DNA of 64,000 nucleotides from Henricia sp. BOLD:AAB3569. Its lineage: Eukaryota > Echinodermata > Asteroidea > Spinulosida > Echinasteridae. Location: assembly GCA_037783545.1 (NCBI GenBank), contig JBBELK010000024.1:372001-436000 (forward strand). Reading direction: 5' to 3'. Below the pieces are notes generated by a model. The model did no database searches. It was not told where the DNA came from and was given only the letters and a program-made list of their open reading frames with translations. A program made the position numbers and the translations under genes. Within the stretch, counting starts at the first letter, position 1. Each line of letters begins with the position of its first letter. Below, one piece after another: positions 32,396 through 44,300 of this stretch.

Positions 32396-35300
32396 AGAAG
32401 ACAGTAAGAAGACAGTAAGAAGACAGTAAGAAGACAGTAAGAAGACAGTAAGAAGACAGTAAGAAGACAGTAAGAAGACAGTAAGAAGACAGTAAGAAGA
32501 CAGTAAGAAGACAGTAAGAAGACAGTAAGAAGACAGTAAGAAGACAGTAAGAAGACAGTAAGAAGACAGTAAGAAGACAGTAAGAAGACAGTAAGAAGAC
32601 AGTAAGAAGACAGTAAGAAGACAGTAAGAAGACAGTAAGAAGACAGTAAGAAGACAGTAAGAAGACAGTAAGAAGACAGTAAGAAGACAGTAAGAAGACA
32701 GTAAGAAGACAGTAAGAAGACAGTAAGAAGACAGTAAGAAGACAGTAAGAAGACAGTAAGAAGACAGTAAGAAGACAGTAAGAAGACAGTAAGAAGACAG
32801 TAAGAAGACAGTAAGAAGACAGTAAGAAGACAGTAAGAAGACAGTAAGAAGACAGTAAGAAGACAGTAAGAAGACAGTAAGAAGACAGTAAGAAGACAGT
32901 AAGAAGACAGTAAGAAGACAGTAAGAAGACAGTAAGAAGACAGTAAGAAGACAGTAAGAAGACAGTAAGAAGACAGTAAGAAGACAGTAAGAAGACAGTA
33001 AGAAGACAGTAAGAAGACAGTAAGAAGACAGTAAGAAGACAGTAAGAAGACAGTAAGAAGACAGTAAGAAGACAGTAAGAAGACAGTAAGAAGACAGTAA
33101 GAAGACAGTAAGAAGACAGTAAGAAGACAGTAAGAAGACAGTAAGAAGACAGTAAGAAGACAGTAAGAAGACAGTAAGAAGACAGTAAGAAGACAGTAAG
33201 AAGACAGTAAGAAGACAGTAAGAAGACAGTAAGAAGACAGTAAGAAGACAGTAAGAAGACAGTAAGAAGACAGTAAGAAGACAGTAAGAAGACAGTAAGA
33301 AGACAGTAAGAAGACAGTAAGAAGACAGTAAGAAGACAGTAAGAAGACAGTAAGAAGACAGTAAGAAGACAGTAAGAAGACAGTAAGAAGACAGTAAGAA
33401 GACAGTAAGAAGACAGTAAGAAGACAGTAAGAAGACAGTAAGAAGACAGTAAGAAGACAGTAAGAAGACAGTAAGAAGACAGTAAGAAGACAGTAAGAAG
33501 ACAGTAAGAAGACAGTAAGAAGACAGTAAGAAGACAGTAAGAAGACAGTAAGAAGACAGTAAGAAGACAGTAAGAAGACAGTAAGAAGACAGTAAGAAGA
33601 CAGTAAGAAGACAGTAAGAAGACAGTAAGAAGACAGTAAGAAGACAGTAAGAAGACAGTAAGAAGACAGTAAGAAGACAGTAAGAAGACAGTAAGAAGAC
33701 AGTAAGAAGACAGTAAGAAGACAGTAAGAAGACAGTAAGAAGACAGTAAGAAGACAGTAAGAAGACAGTAAGAAGACAGTAAGAAGACAGTAAGAAGACA
33801 GTAAGAAGACAGTAAGAAGACAGTAAGAAGACAGTAAGAAGACAGTAAGAAGACAGTAAGAAGACAGTAAGAAGACAGTAAGAAGACAGTAAGAAGACAG
33901 TAAGAAGACAGTAAGAAGACAGTAAGAAGACAGTAAGAAGACAGTAAGAAGACAGTAAGAAGACAGTAAGAAGACAGTAAGAAGACAGTAAGAAGACAGT
34001 AAGAAGACAGTAAGAAGACAGTAAGAAGACAGTAAGAAGACAGTAAGAAGACAGTAAGAAGACAGTAAGAAGACAGTAAGAAGACAGTAAGAAGACAGTA
34101 AGAAGACAGTAAGAAGACAGTAAGAAGACAGTAAGAAGACAGTAAGAAGACAGTAAGAAGACAGTAAGAAGACAGTAAGAAGACAGTAAGAAGACAGTAA
34201 GAAGACAGTAAGAAGACAGTAAGAAGACAGTAAGAAGACAGTAAGAAGACAGTAAGAAGACAGTAAGAAGACAGTAAGAAGACAGTAAGAAGACAGTAAG
34301 AAGACAGTAAGAAGACAGTAAGAAGACAGTAAGAAGACAGTAAGAAGACAGTAAGAAGACAGTAAGAAGACAGTAAGAAGACAGTAAGAAGACAGTAAGA
34401 AGACAGTAAGAAGACAGTAAGAAGACAGTAAGAAGACAGTAAGAAGACAGTAAGAAGACAGTAAGAAGACAGTAAGAAGACAGTAAGAAGACAGTAAGAA
34501 GACAGTAAGAAGACAGTAAGAAGACAGTAAGAAGACAGTAAGAAGACAGTAAGAAGACAGTAAGAAGACAGTAAGAAGACAGTAAGAAGACAGTAAGAAG
34601 ACAGTAAGAAGACAGTAAGAAGACAGTAAGAAGACAGTAAGAAGACAGTAAGAAGACAGTAAGAAGACAGTAAGAAGACAGTAAGAAGACAGTAAGAAGA
34701 CAGTAAGAAGACAGTAAGAAGACAGTAAGAAGACAGTAAGAAGACAGTAAGAAGACAGTAAGAAGACAGTAAGAAGACAGTAAGAAGACAGTAAGAAGAC
34801 AGTAAGAAGACAGTAAGAAGACAGTAAGAAGACAGTAAGAAGACAGTAAGAAGACAGTAAGAAGACAGTAAGAAGACAGTAAGAAGACAGTAAGAAGACA
34901 GTAAGAAGACAGTAAGAAGACAGTAAGAAGACAGTAAGAAGACAGTAAGAAGACAGTAAGAAGACAGTAAGAAGACAGTAAGAAGACAGTAAGAAGACAG
35001 TAAGAAGACAGTAAGAAGACAGTAAGAAGACAGTAAGAAGACAGTAAGAAGACAGTAAGAAGACAGTAAGAAGACAGTAAGAAGACAGTAAGAAGACAGT
35101 AAGAAGACAGTAAGAAGACAGTAAGAAGACAGTAAGAAGACAGTAAGAAGACAGTAAGAAGACAGTAAGAAGACAGTAAGAAGACAGTAAGAAGACAGTA
35201 AGAAGACAGTAAGAAGACAGTAAGAAGACAGTAAGAAGACAGTAAGAAGACAGTAAGAAGACAGTAAGAAGACAGTAAGAAGACAGTAAGAAGACAGTAA

Positions 35301-38300
35301 GAAGACAGTAAGAAGACAGTAAGAAGACAGTAAGAAGACAGTAAGAAGACAGTAAGAAGACAGTAAGAAGACAGTAAGAAGACAGTAAGAAGACAGTAAG
35401 AAGACAGTAAGAAGACAGTAAGAAGACAGTAAGAAGACAGTAAGAAGACAGTAAGAAGACAGTAAGAAGACAGTAAGAAGACAGTAAGAAGACAGTAAGA
35501 AGACAGTAAGAAGACAGTAAGAAGACAGTAAGAAGACAGTAAGAAGACAGTAAGAAGACAGTAAGAAGACAGTAAGAAGACAGTAAGAAGACAGTAAGAA
35601 GACAGTAAGAAGACAGTAAGAAGACAGTAAGAAGACAGTAAGAAGACAGTAAGAAGACAGTAAGAAGACAGTAAGAAGACAGTAAGAAGACAGTAAGAAG
35701 ACAGTAAGAAGACAGTAAGAAGACAGTAAGAAGACAGTAAGAAGACAGTAAGAAGACAGTAAGAAGACAGTAAGAAGACAGTAAGAAGACAGTAAGAAGA
35801 CAGTAAGAAGACAGTAAGAAGACAGTAAGAAGACAGTAAGAAGACAGTAAGAAGACAGTAAGAAGACAGTAAGAAGACAGTAAGAAGACAGTAAGAAGAC
35901 AGTAAGAAGACAGTAAGAAGACAGTAAGAAGACAGTAAGAAGACAGTAAGAAGACAGTAAGAAGACAGTAAGAAGACAGTAAGAAGACAGTAAGAAGACA
36001 GTAAGAAGACAGTAAGAAGACAGTAAGAAGACAGTAAGAAGACAGTAAGAAGACAGTAAGAAGACAGTAAGAAGACAGTAAGAAGACAGTAAGAAGACAG
36101 TAAGAAGACAGTAAGAAGACAGTAAGAAGACAGTAAGAAGACAGTAAGAAGACAGTAAGAAGACAGTAAGAAGACAGTAAGAAGACAGTAAGAAGACAGT
36201 AAGAAGACAGTAAGAAGACAGTAAGAAGACAGTAAGAAGACAGTAAGAAGACAGTAAGAAGACAGTAAGAAGACAGTAAGAAGACAGTAAGAAGACAGTA
36301 AGAAGACAGTAAGAAGACAGTAAGAAGACAGTAAGAAGACAGTAAGAAGACAGTAAGAAGACAGTAAGAAGACAGTAAGAAGACAGTAAGAAGACAGTAA
36401 GAAGACAGTAAGAAGACAGTAAGAAGACAGTAAGAAGACAGTAAGAAGACAGTAAGAAGACAGTAAGAAGACAGTAAGAAGACAGTAAGAAGACAGTAAG
36501 AAGACAGTAAGAAGACAGTAAGAAGACAGTAAGAAGACAGTAAGAAGACAGTAAGAAGACAGTAAGAAGACAGTAAGAAGACAGTAAGAAGACAGTAAGA
36601 AGACAGTAAGAAGACAGTAAGAAGACAGTAAGAAGACAGTAAGAAGACAGTAAGAAGACAGTAAGAAGACAGTAAGAAGACAGTAAGAAGACAGTAAGAA
36701 GACAGTAAGAAGACAGTAAGAAGACAGTAAGAAGACAGTAAGAAGACAGTAAGAAGACAGTAAGAAGACAGTAAGAAGACAGTAAGAAGACAGTAAGAAG
36801 ACAGTAAGAAGACAGTAAGAAGACAGTAAGAAGACAGTAAGAAGACAGTAAGAAGACAGTAAGAAGACAGTAAGAAGACAGTAAGAAGACAGTAAGAAGA
36901 CAGTAAGAAGACAGTAAGAAGACAGTAAGAAGACAGTAAGAAGACAGTAAGAAGACAGTAAGAAGACAGTAAGAAGACAGTAAGAAGACAGTAAGAAGAC
37001 AGTAAGAAGACAGTAAGAAGACAGTAAGAAGACAGTAAGAAGACAGTAAGAAGACAGTAAGAAGACAGTAAGAAGACAGTAAGAAGACAGTAAGAAGACA
37101 GTAAGAAGACAGTAAGAAGACAGTAAGAAGACAGTAAGAAGACAGTAAGAAGACAGTAAGAAGACAGTAAGAAGACAGTAAGAAGACAGTAAGAAGACAG
37201 TAAGAAGACAGTAAGAAGACAGTAAGAAGACAGTAAGAAGACAGTAAGAAGACAGTAAGAAGACAGTAAGAAGACAGTAAGAAGACAGTAAGAAGACAGT
37301 AAGAAGACAGTAAGAAGACAGTAAGAAGACAGTAAGAAGACAGTAAGAAGACAGTAAGAAGACAGTAAGAAGACAGTAAGAAGACAGTAAGAAGACAGTA
37401 AGAAGACAGTAAGAAGACAGTAAGAAGACAGTAAGAAGACAGTAAGAAGACAGTAAGAAGACAGTAAGAAGACAGTAAGAAGACAGTAAGAAGACAGTAA
37501 GAAGACAGTAAGAAGACAGTAAGAAGACAGTAAGAAGACAGTAAGAAGACAGTAAGAAGACAGTAAGAAGACAGTAAGAAGACAGTAAGAAGACAGTAAG
37601 AAGACAGTAAGAAGACAGTAAGAAGACAGTAAGAAGACAGTAAGAAGACAGTAAGAAGACAGTAAGAAGACAGTAAGAAGACAGTAAGAAGACAGTAAGA
37701 AGACAGTAAGAAGACAGTAAGAAGACAGTAAGAAGACAGTAAGAAGACAGTAAGAAGACAGTAAGAAGACAGTAAGAAGACAGTAAGAAGACAGTAAGAA
37801 GACAGTAAGAAGACAGTAAGAAGACAGTAAGAAGACAGTAAGAAGACAGTAAGAAGACAGTAAGAAGACAGTAAGAAGACAGTAAGAAGACAGTAAGAAG
37901 ACAGTAAGAAGACAGTAAGAAGACAGTAAGAAGACAGTAAGAAGACAGTAAGAAGACAGTAAGAAGACAGTAAGAAGACAGTAAGAAGACAGTAAGAAGA
38001 CAGTAAGAAGACAGTAAGAAGACAGTAAGAAGACAGTAAGAAGACAGTAAGAAGACAGTAAGAAGACAGTAAGAAGACAGTAAGAAGACAGTAAGAAGAC
38101 AGTAAGAAGACAGTAAGAAGACAGTAAGAAGACAGTAAGAAGACAGTAAGAAGACAGTAAGAAGACAGTAAGAAGACAGTAAGAAGACAGTAAGAAGACA
38201 GTAAGAAGACAGTAAGAAGACAGTAAGAAGACAGTAAGAAGACAGTAAGAAGACAGTAAGAAGACAGTAAGAAGACAGTAAGAAGACAGTAAGAAGACAG

Positions 38301-38350
38301 TAAGAAGACAGTAAGAAGACAGTAAGAAGACAGTAAGAAGACAGTAAGAA
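32396..38350. repeat. 11-bp minisatellite, about 541 copies (5.96 kb)
   Basis: The unit AGAAGACAGTA repeats head to tail without visible variation for 5955 bases. Because 11 is not a multiple of 3 and the unit has no stop on the minus strand, all three minus frames stay open for more than 2000 codons, each reading the same 11-residue cycle SYCLLTVFLLS. These are not genes. On the plus strand every unit contains CAGTAAGA, a donor-like motif. On the minus strand the unit is nine-elevenths pyrimidine. The array sits within the 3' part of the FN3 exon series. Confidence 0.95.
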
Positions 38351-41300
38351 CCTGCTGGGGGGCTTCCGGACAACCAAATTCGACAGAGTGGTCCCCTCCT
38401 TGATGCTCCAAGATGCCTTGACCTGGTGTTGTGCCCCAAACAACCTCTATGGATGTGGAGAAGCTCTTGATCAATCACAAGTTGACTGGAGAATTGGGAC
38501 CTGCCCGATATAAATTAAAAAAACACAAGCAACCGATTGTTAGATATAAAGAGAAGGAATGTGACACCAATGAGAATGGCTGTAAACATGGTAGCTGACT
38601 GAAACTTTAGTTAGGGGCCATCCATAAAGTACGTATGCAATAATTATTTTGTTGAAAAAATAAAACATTGACTAGGCAAAAAAACTTATGCGTGCATTGC
38701 TATGCAGTGAGGACACTGGGATCAACTCTACCACTCGGCGTGATCTCGTACAACCTCCCAGGAATTAAGCCTGTGGCCAAGTGCGAAGCAGTCGACTGTG
38801 CAGGGTTCCGCTCGATAAAGCCGTCAGCAAACATAGGCCGGCTTTCACCAGCAGGCCAAACAAAGATGAAATAGCCACTAACATCAGATACTTGGACCTC
38901 AGAATGTCCATGAAGGTTGGGCATACGTTCTGGCCACCAGGAAAGCAGGATCCAAACTAGACTGTACCTGATAAAAGCAAAAAAAGGAGAATGAATTTCA
39001 GTTTCACAATGATCCAAAACTTTCTTTTGCGATTCAGTTTAAAAACTGGGATCAATTTCACAAAAGTTAAGACAATTTCAATGCATCCTAATTCCCATAT
39101 CAACATCCCAAGATAAGAAGAGTGATCTGTTCCCAAGACGTGCTTAGTGAAATCGGCCCATGGTCACATATTTAAATTAAGTATAACAGGTCTCAACAGA
39201 CACTACAAATTGTCAACCGAGACCTGGGATCCACTCTGTGCGACTGCCATTCCTTGGACGACAATAACATGTAGGTTACACTTGTTTAACACAATGTCTT
39301 TTGTTTCTTTGGTATACTTGGGAAAGGGCGTTTGTTTTTTCTTAATTTCAGAATCACCAACCTGTGTGAAAGGTCCTGGAAATCTTGTCATCATTTCTTT
39401 GCCGTTGGAAAGCAGGATCCAAACTAGACTGTAGAATGACGACAATCTCATGATCCGAGTCTGGGTTAAGCATCTCAAAGCGTCTATCTTCGTCCTTATT
39501 GACACGGCCAGCAAGCAATTCTTCCCCGAGTGGGTTGGTGACAAACACCTCGTAATAGCTGAAGTCGCCAGCAGGAGCAATCCAGGTGATTTCAATGGGT
39601 GTTGTAGCGACCAATGCGTCATCGATGGGTTGGCTGGATCTGAAACAAGAAAATACAGTGGAACCTTGTTACATGATTAGTAAACTTTTAGAAACGGCAT
39701 TATATGCCTAGGTCAAGAAAACTGCCTTGTAGACATTTCAGCCACATAGATGGAGTAATACCTTAAAAGTCCAAGCATGGTTTTTGTCCATGAATGAAAT
39801 GAAACAGGTAAAAAGAAAAACATTTAGATTAGAAATTGGCCTGCAGCCAATCTTTGGAGATTCAAATAGTTCTATTTTTCATCATCAATGGAGGCACTTC
39901 AGAAGAAGTAATTTCACAGGATTATTACTACTATTACCATCTTGATAACAAGTAAGCTTAAAGATACACTAATTCAGTCATGTCTTTGGAGGGTAAATCC
40001 CAAAATGGACCCTTACCTTTAAATCACTTCATTTGCAGTCACCAACAATTTTCACTTCATGAGTTGACAAGAAACACCCGATTAAAAGTGTTGATAGCAA
40101 ACACCTTAAAATGATTACATTAAAAAAAACATACATTTGATTAGAGTTTAGAGTAATAGCAACAAATACCTAATAAAGTCATTTTACCCGAGGTGGTATT
40201 ATTTTAGGGAAAAAACAGCAATTGAAGATGTTTTTAAAATGAATACGCACACTCATTTTGTTGTAATATGTGTATATAATGGGGGGCAAGACCTATGGGA
40301 GGGTAATTAGACCTCTCTTCACGATAGGCCATCAGTGTAGCTAAATTGGTTGGCATGGATTTTCCCCCACTGCATTGTTAGAAAAAGAGTGGCAAGCACG
40401 AGATTGTTGTGACGCTCCGACAGGATGCCCAGATAGCTCAGTTGGTAGAGCAGTTGGCCATGTATGCCAAGGATCTGGGTTCAAATCCCAGTCAGGGCCC
40501 TGCAATTTTCTCATGTTTCTAAAATCTTCCCTAATATGTTTTTAGGCAGAACATAGGTGCATTGCAAACACATGTGGATTTTCACAATTGTACTGCATCT
40601 ATAGAGCTGATATTCTATAGGATTAGTTTACTGTAACTGCTCTATACATACACAAGGCACCCATTCTGCAACCTGGTTAATAAACATTATCTCCACATCA
40701 TAAAACTGATAAATATAGACAATGTGCCCTTGACGTCACAACAAACCAAAACATGCCCAGCATTATGCGCACGCATCATGTTTTACATAAACTTGCCTTA
40801 GGAATGGGGTCGCATGCCAAATCGTCTTTAAATTTGGTGACCTTTGGCATCATTATCAAACAAAATTTATGTATAACAGGAAGTGCGCACATAACGACAA
40901 CCAATTTCAACAGAGGGCGCTTTAGATATAAACAAAGAGCACATCGTCTATACCAAAATTTGAGCCACACAGCTCCATAAAAGATCAATTTCACAGTAAT
41001 CTGCAGGTGACTTAAACTGCAGTCTTGGCTAAACCTACTTGTTCTAACATCCAGAGAGTATAGACTTGCTGTTGTGTACCAGTGTAGATTAGTTCAACCC
41101 TGTACTCAGTGGCTGGCATCAGGGACATAAATTCTCCAGTCGCCGTGTCTAAATTCTGAAGCGAGTCGATCAGACTGGCTCCCATGAACAGATTCAGCTG
41201 GTAGTTTGGTGACACGTCTGGTAACAGACCCCATACTACCGATACACTGGTGGAGGTCAGGGAACGAACCAGAATGGTCCCGACTGCAACAGATACTAAA

Positions 41301-44300
41301 CAAAACAAAAGAATAGAAAATAGTGTTTAAAAAAAATTCAGATCGTCGTTATCAAATGGTTGATTATCATTGATGACTAACATTATACTAAAGATATTGG
41401 TACATGTAAAAGACAATAAGGAAATCTTGTATTTTCATTTCAAACTAATTTTTTAACTATTCAAATTGAATTCCAGCATAAGATTTTAAATAAAATTGGA
41501 TGAAACAATTTCATTTACGTTTAAGTTTACCTGCAGCATTAATTTTACCCAAGATTATATTTCTCCATACTCCGTTTACACTGACATTTTAAAATAAAAA
41601 CATAATAATTTGATTTGCCAAAATTAATAACTTCCGAGCCAGATATCAATGAATAAAATCCACCTTCTAAAGTTTGAAATAATTATACAAGACTGTTTGA
41701 AATATGAAGAATGGAAAATGTGTAACAAGAGTAAAGCCCAGTTTATACTTTGCACAAATGCAAATGCTATTCTTTCAAAAATCTAAAGTCAAACATTTAG
41801 CAGCGAACCTTCTGGCAAGTTGAAACTAGTGCAACTTTCTGCGAATGTGTTGCATGAAAACATTGCTGCGATGTCAAATTCAAATTCACTTTCGTGTGAA
41901 GTATAAACCTGGATTAGGACACATTCTTCGATTCAAAATTATCCAAACCCACAGTTATTAACCATTTGACTGAAAACAGTTCATACCTAATCCCGTAACA
42001 TTAGACGGTGGGCTTGTTTCTTCCAAAGTCCTGGACACTGTGCAAAAATGAATCTTTTACATGATTTCAAAATTGCCCATTTTGCCATATAACCTTCCAA
42101 AAGTCAAATTTGTGTTTCATTCGAAAGAAAATAATTTTGGTGAACAGGGAAAATTATCCACATTTTCTCTAAAGACTGACAATACATTTAATATTGAGTC
42201 TTTAAAAAAAAAAAGTAACTTTTCCAAACATACTTGTTCTCTGGAGTGCATAGGTCATGATTCCTGCGTTAGTCAGCACATCCACGGTAATATTGTAGAG
42301 TTGTCCTGGCGTTAGAGAAAGGAATGACGCCCTTTGCTGCACAGTATCGGTGACTGTGTTAGCGTTAGGTGCATAAATGGCAACTGAGTATGTGGTGAAA
42401 CCAGTTATGCCGTCTGCAGCTCCCCATGAGATTTGGATTGAAGTCATGTCCACGGATAAGATCACAATTACACCGGGTTCTGGCGACGCTGCAGGGGGAA
42501 AGTGGCAAAAGGACTTAATTTCTCACTGGTACTCTTGGAATCTATGTGATCTTCATGCCAGGGTTGTAGTCGAGTCCATCACAAGTCCTCACAAGCCTTA
42601 ATCCAAAGTCACAAGCTATTCAAATGTACTCTTGCATTCTTTTGTGCGTGCATCCTTTGCTTCTTGTTAGTGGACTTGTGATAGCCTTGTGATAATAATA
42701 ATAATAAACAGATCTTATATAGCGCATTACAGATCCGACGGATCTCTCTATGCGCTTTCTGCATTATTACCCCTGGTCATTGGGCTCAGTAATATCATTC
42801 CTTAATTCTTCTCAGCTCCCTGGGGAGTATGCAGTGCCATGCAGCTTATGCGCACAGGGACTAATCAAACACATTATCTTTCTCTACCCTCACAGGTACC
42901 CATTTCCTCCTGGGTGGAGAGAAGCAATTCATGGCAAAGTGCCTTGCTCAAGAGCACACACACGATACACTCGACTACTGTGCTGCATGCTTGGATCAGG
43001 GGCAAATTTCATAGAGCTGCTTATACGCAAGCAGTAATGGCATGCTTGTTGTAGCAGACGAGTTAAGCGCTAGGCAACAGCATGCTTAAGCATAATAATA
43101 ATGCGCCGGTATCCATCAGAAAGATGCTCAAGGCGCAGTGCTTGGAGACAGCTATTGTTGCATCACTATCTTAAGCAAACTTTGGCTCTGCAGTTAAGGC
43201 ACGTTTTCAGTTGCTTGCCGTTAACGATGTCTATGAAATTGGGCCCAGATGTTTGAGGGAAAACTGTAATTTTCAAACTTAAAGGACAAATTTCCACAGA
43301 TATAATGAAAACATACAACAAAATTCGCAAACCTGTCATGTGGCGTTTGTTACCATTGTTATCAATACTTAAACATGTTTTTCTCTTTAACTCATTAAGT
43401 AAACTTTTAGGTCAATGAAAATGAATCAATAGGCCTTTAAGCATGTTAAACTCATTGAAGGGGTGATTAGGAATTGTGCAAATTTGATCCACAAAACTTA
43501 CTTTACTCCACAAAACTTGTTTAGCAGACCAGTGCCCGAGCTTGTTGACACAGATTTTGTACGTGGTAGCAGGGAATAAATTATCCAACACCAACTGGCG
43601 AACGCTATCCAAGACATTGTTTTCATTCAGGATGGGACCATCTCCAAAGTTATAGGTAATCCTATTGGAGTCAAAGAGAGTGTCTCCCAAGGGAATATCT
43701 GTCGTGGTGGAGTCCGTTACAGTTAGAGAAGCTGGCATCAGAGGCTGTAAACAGTAAACAACAACAATTGCTTCAACAAACAATAAAAAAGGGTTCAACT
43801 CACTCAGAAAATTGAATTAGAGTTTATTTGTAATGAGAACAAATTGAAGCCAATCTAACAATATTCTGCATGAAAACATCAATGTCAACATTTAAAACAA
43901 ATTCTTTATTTGACTTTACAGAGTTGTGTTGAAAAAATTGATGAAATGGGATGAGAGAAAAATCATGTATGTTCCTCATTGTAATTTGAACCCGAGACCT
44001 CCGACACACCACGCAGATGCTGTACCAGCCGAGCTCCGAGGCAGAGTGGTATACTCCCTCAGGTTTTACCCAAGACCTCCGACACACCAGGCAGATGCTC
44101 TACCAGCTGAGCTATGAGGCACAGTGGTATACTCCCTCAGGTTTTCCCCCCACAAACCAAACTTTTTTTTCTCTCGGGGTTGCATGGTTGTGCAACTGGA
44201 AAAGTAACAAATGGTTTGGTACGGTGCTTAATCACCTAATAACCAAACATGGGATAACCAGTCCAAATCCAAGTAAAAAGCATGCTTCAAACGTCGCACT

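Noticed and set aside
32396-38350. CRISPR-like array
   Set aside because: The repeats are head to tail with no spacers, in an animal genome.
32321-38478. Three overlapping open frames of more than 2000 codons on the minus strand
   Set aside because: They are the stop-free reading of an 11-bp tandem repeat in all three frames, giving the same 11-residue cycle; there is no gene-like composition outside the array.
38351-38500. Retroelement-like reading on the plus strand (LLGGFRTTKFDRVVPS)
   Set aside because: Too short and without a family motif; the minus strand gives a better FN3 reading (STSIEVVWGTTPG).
40427-40498. Functional tRNA-Thr(TGT) gene
   Set aside because: It folds, but the base before the anticodon is A instead of the invariant T, the acceptor stem has an A-A mismatch and no T-run terminator follows clearly; more likely a tRNA-derived repeat.
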